A DNA stretch of 11,196 bases from Bacteroidales bacterium (GTDB lineage Bacteria; Bacteroidota; Bacteroidia; Bacteroidales; P3), in NCBI GenBank assembly GCA_017545365.1, contig JAFWOP010000135.1:1-11196 (forward strand). Reading direction: 5' to 3'. Shown piece after piece: positions 5,882 to 11,196 of the stretch; the first letter of the stretch is position 1; every line of letters starts with the position of its first letter. The position numbers and the translations under genes are program-made. The notes below the pieces were generated by a model. It was not told where the DNA came from. It searched no databases and saw only the letters and a list, made by a program, of their open reading frames with translations.

Positions 5882-7063
5882 ATGTACACAAAGTTCCAAC
5901 AACATCTTCAGAAAGAGCTGGCCGACATCGAAGCTGCCGGTCTTTACAAGCACGAACGCATCATTGAGAGCCCACAGGGTGCCGAAATTATGGTAGCCGG
6001 CAAGAAGTGCCTCAACTTCTGCGCCAACAACTACCTCGGCCTCGCTAACAACCCCGAGCTTATCAAGGCCGCTAAGGAGGCCATGGATGCCCGTGGCTAC
6101 GGCATGGCTTCTGTCCGCTTCATCTGTGGCTGTCAGGACCTCCACAAAAAACTGGAGCAAAAAATTGCCGAGTTCTTCGGCACCGAAGACACCATCCTCT
6201 ACGCTGCCTGCTTCGACGCCAACGGCGGTGTCTTCGAACCCCTCCTGACCGACGAGGATGCCATCATCTCCGACGCCCTCAACCACGCTTCCATCATCGA
6301 CGGTGTCCGCCTCTGCAAGGCTCAGCGTTATCGCTATGCCAACGCCGACATGGCCGACCTCGAAGAACAGCTCAAAGCCGCTCAGAAGAACCGCTTCCGC
6401 ATCATCGTCACCGACGGTGTCTTCTCTATGGACGGTAACGTCTGCCCGCTCGACAAGATTTATGAGCTGGCACAGAAATACGATGCCATGGTCATGGTCG
6501 ACGAGAGCCACTCCGCCGGTGTTGTCGGTAAGACCGGCCGCGGTGTCACCGAGCGTTATAACCTCCGTGGCAAGATTGAAATCCTCACCGGCACCCTCGG
6601 CAAGGCCTTTGGTGGTGCTATGGGTGGCTTCACCACTGGTAAGAAAGAAATTATCGACATGCTCCGTCAGCGCAGCCGTCCCTACCTCTTCTCCAACAGC
6701 ATGGCCCCCGGCCTTGTGGGTGCAGGCATCCGCATGTTCGAGATGATGAGCGAGACCAACACCCTGCAGGACAAACTGCACGAGAACACCGACTACTTCC
6801 TCCGCCGCATGAAGGAAGAGGGGTTCGACTGCAAACCCAGCGAGAGCGCCATCTGCGCCGTCATGATTTATGATGCCGCCAAGAGCCAGCAGTATGCTGC
6901 CAAGATGCAGGAACAAGGCATCTTCGTCACCGGCTTCTACTATCCCGTCGTGCCGAAGGGTCAGGCCCGTATCCGCGTCCAGATCAGTGCCGCCCACGAA
7001 CACGAGCACCTCGACAAGTGCATCGAAGCCTTCAAGAAAGTCCGCAAGGAAATCGAGGGCTAA
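5882..7063 (+). CDS. kbl: 2-amino-3-ketobutyrate CoA ligase (glycine C-acetyltransferase)
   Basis: 393 residues, against 398 in E. coli Kbl, and alignable end to end. It is a PLP-dependent cytoplasmic alpha-oxoamine synthase that splits 2-amino-3-oxobutyrate with CoA into glycine and acetyl-CoA, the second step of threonine breakdown after threonine dehydrogenase. The PLP lysine is K241 in TGTLGKAFGG. D207 and H210 in VDESHS contact the cofactor, and H135 in ALNHASIIDG stacks on the ring. GMASVRFICGCQDLHKKLEQ, FDANGGVFEP and the C-terminal GFYYPVVPKGQARIR are Kbl signatures that separate it from serine palmitoyltransferase and 8-amino-7-oxononanoate synthase. No threonine dehydrogenase gene adjoins it. 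It has its own promoter and a terminator-like hairpin downstream. Confidence 0.96.
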   Translation: MYTKFQQHLQKELADIEAAGLYKHERIIESPQGAEIMVAGKKCLNFCANNYLGLANNPELIKAAKEAMDARGYGMASVRFICGCQDLHKKLEQKIAEFFGTEDTILYAACFDANGGVFEPLLTDEDAIISDALNHASIIDGVRLCKAQRYRYANADMADLEEQLKAAQKNRFRIIVTDGVFSMDGNVCPLDKIYELAQKYDAMVMVDESHSAGVVGKTGRGVTERYNLRGKIEILTGTLGKAFGGAMGGFTTGKKEIIDMLRQRSRPYLFSNSMAPGLVGAGIRMFEMMSETNTLQDKLHENTDYFLRRMKEEGFDCKPSESAICAVMIYDAAKSQQYAAKMQEQGIFVTGFYYPVVPKGQARIRVQISAAHEHEHLDKCIEAFKKVRKEIEG

Positions 7064-7074
7064 CAATTGAACCT

Positions 7075-7120
7075 GTTAACTTGTGAATTAATACACGCAC
7101 CAGCACATTCACAAATCAAC
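7075..7120 (+). repeat. Imperfect inverted repeat downstream of kbl
   Basis: GTTAACTTGTGAAT at 7075-7088 matches the reverse complement of ATTCACAAATCAAC at 7107-7120 at 11 of 14 positions, with an 18-base loop. It begins 11 bases after the kbl stop. It is AT-rich and lacks a T tail, so by itself it is a weak terminator. Like the 4169 block, it is a post-stop spacer made of low-complexity words that fold back. Confidence 0.5.
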
Positions 7121-7148
7121 GAACTCAATTAATCGCAATGCTTTTTAC

Positions 7149-7179
7149 GAAGGGTGCAGGGCATCGACCCTCACCCTTC
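7149..7179 (+). terminator. Strong hairpin between kbl and the HdeD-like gene
   Basis: GAAGGGTG (7149-7156) pairs perfectly with CACCCTTC (7172-7179). After one bulged C, AGGG (7158-7161) pairs with CCCT (7168-7171) around the loop CATCGA. The tail ATTTGATT is only moderately T-rich, so termination may be partial. The position about 85 bases after kbl and 55 before the next start suits a terminator or mRNA-end stabiliser. Confidence 0.55.
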
Positions 7180-7233
7180 ATTTGATTACACAAAATTATC
7201 AACACCAAAACCGTAGATTAATAATAATTCACC

Positions 7234-7836
7234 ATGAAGCGAATCAACACCTATCTCATCATCACCGCCGTGTTGCTCATCGCACTCGGTGTGGTATGCA
7301 TCATCCATCCGGGTGCTAGCTTTGCCTCTACAGCATGGCTTATGGGCCTGCTCATCATCGCGTCGGGTATCTCCTCGCTCATCTTCGGCCTGCGGGCCCA
7401 GGCATTCCTTCCCAATGCCGGCTCCACCACCCTCCTGGCGGTGTTCCAAATCATCGTAGGCCTCATGCTGGCCACCGACATCCTCGCATCCGAAGTGGCC
7501 CTCATCGCAGTCTTCTCCATGTGGGTCTTGTTCGAAGGGGTCTCCCTCGCCGTCCTCTCCATTGACTATAAGAAAGGGGGCTACGACCGCTGGTGGCTCA
7601 TGCTCCTGCTAGGCCTGTGCAGCATCGTCTTGGGCTTCTTGGCCCTCCGCAACCCTGAGAAGACAGGTATCTTCCTCGGTGTCCTACTTGGTATCGGCAT
7701 CCTGGCCAACGGCATCGTCCGCATTGTCGCCTTCTTCGGCCTCAAGCGCATCGAGAACCGCCTCCGCGACCTCAAAGAAAGTGCCACCGCCACCCCCATC
7801 GACGACATCAACCCCTCTAAGGTAGAAGAACCCTAA
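7234..7836 (+). CDS. HdeD/DUF308-family six-helix inner-membrane protein
   Basis: 200 residues with six hydrophobic helices at about 5-24, 31-53, 65-83, 87-110, 118-138 and 144-170, arranged as paired repeats with glycines in each helix and short loops. This is the layout of the HdeD/DUF308 family; in E. coli HdeD is linked to acid resistance at high cell density, but most homologues have no known role. The C-terminal 30 residues are charged and probably cytoplasmic. It is the last plus-strand gene and faces a convergent minus-strand block. No TAnnTTTG promoter is evident just upstream, so it may depend on read-through from kbl. Confidence 0.82.
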   Translation: MKRINTYLIITAVLLIALGVVCIIHPGASFASTAWLMGLLIIASGISSLIFGLRAQAFLPNAGSTTLLAVFQIIVGLMLATDILASEVALIAVFSMWVLFEGVSLAVLSIDYKKGGYDRWWLMLLLGLCSIVLGFLALRNPEKTGIFLGVLLGIGILANGIVRIVAFFGLKRIENRLRDLKESATATPIDDINPSKVEEP

Positions 7837-8504
7837 GCCACCCAAGGATTGCTTGATTGTTTGATTGTCTGACTGTTTGAATAATTGGTTGGGGGTTAGC
7901 GGTTAGAGGGGCGGCAGCAAATTCTCAATTCTCAATTCATAAGGCATCGTCACTCAAGCATTTACACATTGACTCATTTTATTAACTTTTTTCAGCGGTG
8001 TTCGCGGCCTTCGGCTCAAGCATTCAAGCAATAATTCAAGCATTGATTCAAGCTTTAAGCCTCCTTGCGGCAGGGGCAGCAAGTGTCTTCCCTCATTGCA
8101 AAGTCCTCATTTACACTTTATTTATCTTGTCTTTCTTTTAGTTTTTTTTTACATCTTGTTTACATAGAAGAAAATAAACAGATACAAAAAAGATAGTTAG
8201 TATTAAACATATATAGGGGAATGACTTCCTTCGAAGTTGACTGACAGATTTGGGAAGGTTAAACTGATGTGGTTTACATTGTATAGCTCATAGTCCTAAT
8301 CTGGTTTGCACCGTCGCTGTCTCGGTTTGCACTTCTCGGTTCGTTCACCTGTTTGTCGGATACAGTTTCACTAGCCTGGTTTCCCTTTACCAGGGGGAAC
8401 AATCTAGAGCACCTTCTCTTTTGGAGGTGCATAGGCACACACTTCTGCGTCAACCAACTTCTATCGGCTTCTACGGTATGGCCGATGCTGTGAATGGTGA
8501 ACGC
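7837..8504. other. Gene-free convergent intergenic region (668 bases)
   Basis: No coding frame with convincing composition or recognisable protein was found on either strand. The first 215 bases are repeat-rich (entry at 7848). About 8105-8220 is AT-rich, with a long T tract near 8140-8150. About 8220-8430 has several small hairpins: ACTTC/GAAGT near 8223-8236, CCTGGT/ACCAGG at 8375-8394 and GCACCT/AGGTGC at 8409-8430. The last two lie downstream of the minus-strand gene ending at 8505, but neither has a proper T tail. GGTTTGCAC occurs twice near 8300-8335. A small RNA is possible but not shown. Confidence 0.6.
7848..8052 (+). repeat. Mosaic spacer repeats shared with 4169-4260
   Basis: The stretch contains ATTGCTTGATTGT (7848-7860) with an extra TTGATTGT word, AATTCTC in tandem with 2.7 copies at 7920-7938, CACTCAAGCATTTACACATT (7951-7970) and a 23-base segment at 8022-8044 identical to 4229-4251. 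The first, third and fourth modules appear in the same order and orientation in the spacer at 4169-4251, but here they are pushed apart by two unrelated inserts. This indicates a dispersed family of intergenic elements built from short words. Confidence 0.72.
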
Positions 8505-9044
8505 TTATCCCTCTTTTGGGTGAATCTTTCTGTAGAGTTTCACGCTGTTCAGCAGCGAGCCGAATTGCGCTTTGGTTATATGGGTGGCGCGCACATAGCC
8601 GTTGCGTTTCACACTGAACTCTATGATGTGTCTTAGAAGAAAGCGGCGCGAAGTGACATACACCGGCTCTATCTCTCCAGTGGAGGGATTGGCCAATGCA
8701 AGGCAGCCCTCGGTCAGCAGCTCGGTTCCCTCCCGTTCTTTGGCAATGGCCTTGAATTCTTCCATCTTGGCTTGTGCCTCTTCCAACGTGTTGCCCAGTG
8801 GGATGAACAGCTGGAAGACGGGGTCAACCTGAAACTGGATGTAGTCGTCGCCGATACCCAGCGTTCCGACACACAGAAAATACTGGTTCTGCCCCTCTTC
8901 AGGCATGTTAAAGACAGAGATGGTCACCTGGCCGTCGTTAATTTCCACCTCGGCAATGTCGAGTGTCTGCTTCAAGATGTTGCCTTGTGCAAATGCCGCA
9001 ACAGTCCACAGAAGGATGAAAGTGATGCTGATAATTCTTTTCAT
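8505..9044 (-). CDS. Secreted hypothetical protein
   Basis: 179 residues. Residues 1-19 are a signal peptide (IISITFILLWTVAAFA) with cleavage before Q20. The mature part is predicted to be mixed alpha/beta: a strand-rich first half (AEVEINDGQVTISVFNM), a helix near 92-112 rich in Glu and Lys (LEEAQAKMEEFKAIA) and a basic C-terminal part (RRFLLRHIIEFSVKRNGY). It has no transmembrane helix after the signal, no lipobox and no T9SS sorting domain, so it is probably periplasmic. I do not recognise the family. Its base composition resembles the plus-strand genes to its left more than the AT-rich genes to its right. The start codon follows an A-rich stretch and no clear promoter box was found. Confidence 0.72.
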   Translation of the reverse strand: MKRIISITFILLWTVAAFAQGNILKQTLDIAEVEINDGQVTISVFNMPEEGQNQYFLCVGTLGIGDDYIQFQVDPVFQLFIPLGNTLEEAQAKMEEFKAIAKEREGTELLTEGCLALANPSTGEIEPVYVTSRRFLLRHIIEFSVKRNGYVRATHITKAQFGSLLNSVKLYRKIHPKEG

Positions 9045-9114
9045 TTCATTAATTCTTTTTCACCCCTATAACGCAAACCCCCGCAGCTTATTGTATGAAG
9101 GAAACTCTTCAAAG

Positions 9115-9167
9115 GATTATTGATTACAAATCTGGATAATCAGTTAGGCTGGACTGCAAATCCAGCC
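9115..9167. repeat. Two adjacent REP-like hairpins
   Basis: Hairpin one has an outer stem GATTAT/ATAATC (9115-9120, 9136-9141) and an inner stem GATT/AATC around ACA. Hairpin two has GGCTGGA (9147-9153) paired with TCCAGCC (9161-9167) around CTGCAAA. The paired phrases ATTACAAATC and CTGCAAATCCAG resemble the repeated extragenic palindromes that accompany REP-associated tyrosine transposases in Bacteroidetes. No such transposase is in the window. Neither hairpin has a T tail, so they are unlikely to be terminators. Confidence 0.5.
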
Positions 9168-9209
9168 CAATGAGAACAACAAAGAGATTCCGAACATCCG
9201 CCACGATGG

Positions 9210-9269
9210 ATCCTGCAAGTTGACCTATAGGAACAAAGTACCAAAAATCATCCTGCAATTTGACCTATA
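9210..9269. repeat. 20-bp direct repeat with exact 40-bp period
   Basis: ATCCTGCAAGTTGACCTATA at 9210-9229 recurs at 9250-9269 with one mismatch (G to T at the tenth base). The 20 bases between the copies include, on the minus strand, TACTTTG preceded by TTTTTGG, which is one base short of the TAnnTTTG box. The pair could be protein-binding sites around a weak promoter or simply a remnant of a longer array. It lies in the 265-base spacer between two minus-strand genes. Confidence 0.6.
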
Positions 9270-9309
9270 TGCGGATATTTAGGGGGTAGTCTACTAGAAG
9301 AAAGAAAAC

Positions 9310-9738
9310 TTACTCTGCGTGGTTTCTAGATTCAACTGCCTTTCGCCCTCTGTAGGGAATAGAATACAATGCGTACTTTTTCAATTCCCAATATCGGTCC
9401 TTCACATAAGGGTAATCCTCAAGATAAACATCATACTGTTTACTACATGAAAGTAAGGATTGTTCAATAAAAGTAATTTGAGTCTCCTTGAGCGGTGTAT
9501 TCTTGCCAAACAGTTTTGCTCTACAAATATGTCCATTTGAATCGAGGCATACTACCATCATGAAATTGACCGAATAATACGATATGGAATCTTCATCTAA
9601 ACATGATATGCAACTATCTACAATGGAAGTAACATCTGCAATTAAACGTTCAAAAGCAGCATAATTATCGGTCAATATCTGAGCTCTACAAGATATAGAC
9701 GCTAAAACTATCCACATTAATAAAACAATCTTTTTCAT
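9310..9738 (-). CDS. Small exported hypothetical protein
   Basis: 142 residues. Residues 1-19 are a signal sequence (IVLLMWIVLASISC). C17 in ASISC is a weak lipobox, so the product may be a lipoprotein or be cleaved after CRA. The mature part has a central strand pattern, NFMMVVCLDSNGHICRAKLF, followed by a helix (ETQITFIEQSLLSC) and a tyrosine-rich end (YVKDRYWELKKYALYSIPYR). The strand-turn DSNGHI followed by a helix vaguely recalls TonB C-terminal-like folds, but no motif is decisive. I do not recognise the family. The gene is AT-rich compared with the left part of the window. Confidence 0.65.
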   Translation of the reverse strand: MKKIVLLMWIVLASISCRAQILTDNYAAFERLIADVTSIVDSCISCLDEDSISYYSVNFMMVVCLDSNGHICRAKLFGKNTPLKETQITFIEQSLLSCSKQYDVYLEDYPYVKDRYWELKKYALYSIPYRGRKAVESRNHAE

Positions 9739-9838
9739 GGCCTCACAAGTTTTAAGGTGGGTTCTATTTATTCACTTTTTGGTCATCCAAACAGGCTGAA
9801 CCCATTAATCTGCCGGACAACCGTTGCTTAACATTTGT

Positions 9839-9905
9839 TTTGCAACCGACCTTTTCTCGCTTCGGCGTAGTGCAAACACTGCGTAATTTGCCCTCTGCGC
9901 TCGGC
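9839..9905. repeat. Two diverged GCCGA-GCAAA half-units flanking a hairpin
   Basis: On the minus strand, GCCGAGCGCAGAGGGCAAA (9905-9887) is followed by GCCGAAGCGAGAAAAGG then TCGGTTGCAAA (9866-9839), two diverged copies of one pattern. Between and overlapping them GCGTAGTG (9865-9872) pairs with CACTGCGT (9877-9884) around CAAA with two wobble pairs. The surrounding 9739-10021 has no gene. The motif resembles extragenic repeats that I recall from Bacteroidales genomes; that link is an inference. Confidence 0.4.
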
Positions 9906-10021
9906 TTATCGAACAGCATCTATAACGCAGGATTATGATTTATATTGTTGAATTTTTGATATTTAATCTTTAGAGGTTGCTTTAGCCAAATCGGTCATTA
10001 GGTCGACTTTTTGGGGTTCAA

Positions 10022-10572
10022 TCATTTCGACAGATAATCTTTACGATAGCTGCTGTAACTATTTTTGTTTGGTGAGGACTCTTGCAAGCTGATGCTAGAG
10101 CACCGAAGTCTGAACTCTTTGACTATAACTGCTGTGTTTTTCTTGTCACCTTGACAACATGTAATAGTCGAGCCTCCTTTTTTATGGAGTTCTATTGCCC
10201 CACCTGCCAGAAAGAATGCCTGCAGTAGGACCTTCAAGCTGTAAAATGGATTAGCATAGCACTGTCTATTTTTCGGCACATCAATCGACTGTATCTGGCA
10301 ATAGTCTACGGTTTGTTTGCTTGAAAAGAACAAGTAGTTCTTGACAATATCCACATTGTCACCATTGAAAACAAAAGTTTCTTTGCCAAAGAATTGCCAA
10401 CAAAGCGCATTCACAGAAGCGGGTACAAAGTCAAACCGAGAATAAACATATCTGTAGTGTCGTACCACCCCGCTATGGTAAAAGCCACACAGAATATAGT
10501 GATACCAAGTAGGTTTAATATAGCTAATCCGTTCGGTTGCTTCCGCGCCACTATCGTTTTTGTAGATTCCAT
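10022..10572 (-). pseudogene. Frameshifted two-helix membrane protein, PH-like tail (about 183 residues if intact)
   Basis: A frame starting at ATG 10572 encodes MESTKTIVARKQPNG and then two hydrophobic helices, and stops at TGA 10413-10411. A second frame continues from 10414 as VNALCWQFFGKETFVFNGD to 10022. Joining them by restoring one base between 10415 and 10414 gives an unbroken second helix (MFILGLTLYPLL-VNALCWQFF) and a 183-residue protein. After the helices, the pattern GKE-x-F-V-F-NGDN-V-x-I-x-KNYLFF and YCQIQSI resembles the beta-strand start of small membrane-anchored PH-like domains. The single-base loss could be real decay or a sequencing error. The upper frame alone, from ATG 10468, encodes 148 residues but begins inside the second helix, so that start is unlikely to be original. 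Confidence 0.65.
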
Positions 10573-10715
10573 ATATAAGTCAATATATTCCGTAGTTCTC
10601 CATTGTTTATAGGCAGCCTCTATTAATTGCTTGCAATTAAAGTCTCAAATACTTATCAAATTCAAAATGTGCAATCTACGAATTCTTTAATTCTCAAGTT
10701 CTTGATAAATAGAAA

Positions 10716-10868
10716 TCATCTATAGCGTTTCCCGTTTTTTTTGTTCTTCAAAAATTCCTCAACTATATAACTCTTGCCAACTCGACGAGCACATTCTATC
10801 ATAAGGGCGGTAGTTCCGTCTCTCTCCTGCTTCCATTGGACCAGTCGGTCATATATCTTGCGTCGCAT
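10716..10868 (-). pseudogene. N-terminal remnant of an AAA ATPase (AAA_14/DUF4143 type)
   Basis: 50 codons from ATG 10868 read MRRKIYDRLVQWKQERDG, then TTALMIECARRVGKSYIVEE, then a short unrelated end before TGA at 10716. RKIYD-L--WK-ERDG-TAL-IE-ARRVGKSYIVEEF is the usual start of the large Bacteroidetes ATPase family with a C-terminal DUF4143 domain (about 400-450 residues), so about 90% of the protein is missing. The first Walker A glycine is Cys here (CARRVGKS), a further sign of loss of function. An A8 run falls where similarity ends. AGGAAA lies nine bases before the ATG and a good promoter lies about 130 bases upstream. Confidence 0.75.
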
Positions 10869-10996
10869 AATCACGTTTCCTAAGAGTTTTAAGACCTATT
10901 TTATACACCTTTCCGCGATATTGTAAAACAGAACAACAATCTATAAATCAGTAAAAAATGCTATTTTTTGCCGATATTTCCGTTATTTTGATGCTG

Positions 10997-11028
10997 CAAA
11001 GGTACGACTTTTTTTCACTTACTCGAAA
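10997..11028 (-). promoter_or_regulatory. Bacteroidetes-type promoter upstream of the ATPase remnant
   Basis: The minus strand has TACCTTTG at 11004-10997, a full match to TAnnTTTG, preceded after 20 bases by TTTC at 11028-11025 in place of TTTG. A start at the A shortly after the box would give a leader of about 125 bases before the ATPase remnant. It lies about 30 bases inside the second IS end, so it belongs to the old host sequence rather than to the IS. Confidence 0.6.
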
Positions 11029-11055
11029 TTGTGCCTGCTTTTTATTTTCGATAGG

Positions 11056-11196
11056 TGTAGTACTCCCTTTGTTTAGACCAGATTATGATTGATATTGCGG
11101 AAAAGGTTTAACATTATTTGTGAGTTTAACTGTTGTTTAGAGGTTGTTGTTTGTAGGGTCTTGATGCTGTTTTATGCTGCTTTTGAAGCATTGCCA
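11056..11196. mobile_element. Second insertion-sequence end (partial, extends right)
   Basis: TGTAGTACTCCC followed by TTTAGACCA at 11056-11080 matches the left IS terminus (140 to 115, minus strand), apart from a divergent core and one indel. Both termini are followed inward by a GATAT(T)GCGGAAAA segment, though here ten extra bases intervene. The interior to the window end has no recognisable transposase start; on the minus strand, short frames could be the transposase 3' end. This is therefore plausibly the downstream end of a related or identical element, in which case the two elements have the same orientation. Orientation cannot be settled from the window. Confidence 0.6.

Noticed and set aside
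5702..7066. 454-codon open frame on the minus strand opposite kbl
   Set aside because: It lies antisense to an unmistakable kbl gene whose C-rich third positions keep the opposite frame open. The translated protein has no recognisable domain.
8270..8430. Possible tRNA or riboswitch
   Set aside because: The hairpins are short and isolated. No cloverleaf, CCA end or recognisable aptamer core could be assembled.
8409..8430. Rho-independent terminator for the gene ending at 8505
   Set aside because: The GCACCT/AGGTGC hairpin has a 10-base loop and no T run on the minus strand side, so it is noted only as a hairpin.
8421..8636. 71-codon plus-strand frame at the end of the convergent region
   Set aside because: Most of it is antisense to the secreted protein gene ending at 8505, and the rest shows no coding signal.
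10394..10612. 72-codon plus-strand frame
   Set aside because: It is antisense to the reconstructed membrane protein, whose joined hydrophobic helix explains the region better.

Overview
The window looks like a chromosomal segment of a member of the Bacteroidales (Bacteroidota). Three things point that way: promoter-like sites of the TAnnTTTG type that replace the usual -10 box, a secreted protein ending in a type IX secretion (T9SS) sorting domain, and a sirtuin of the type that lacks zinc cysteines. Genus cannot be read from the sequence.

Layout. At the left edge (1-140) is the upstream end of an IS3-family insertion sequence read leftward. It has cut a gene whose last 36 codons survive at 142-252. 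From 289 to 7836 every gene is on the + strand: an OmpA-family envelope protein with TPR and beta-propeller (PD40) regions; a Zn-less, class III-like sirtuin; a small T9SS cargo protein; a zinc-ribbon membrane protein; a cytoplasmic protein built of about 14 TPR units; 2-amino-3-ketobutyrate CoA ligase (kbl); and an HdeD/DUF308 six-helix membrane protein. A convergent, gene-free stretch follows (7837-8504). All genes to its right are on the - strand: a secreted hypothetical protein, a second small exported hypothetical protein, a frameshifted two-helix membrane protein and a truncated AAA ATPase. At 11056 a second insertion-sequence end begins. It matches the left one in inverted orientation and runs off the window.

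How the parts relate. The first three genes are closely packed and could be co-transcribed; two of the three products are exported or envelope proteins. kbl has its own good promoter and belongs to threonine-to-glycine catabolism. No obvious metabolic pathway links all the + strand genes. The right third (about 9050-11055) is more AT-rich and holds broken genes, repeat remnants and an IS end, so it reads as a decaying accessory patch.

Non-coding structure is the most distinctive part. Several spacers carry their own short tandem words (a 9-bp CTAG unit, an exact 20-bp duplication, a 7-bp AATTCTC unit). Two spacers 3.7 kb apart share three repeat modules in the same order. One rho-independent terminator ends five bases before the best start codon of the next gene. 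I found no CRISPR array, tRNA, rRNA or clear defence system, and no complete new multi-gene system.
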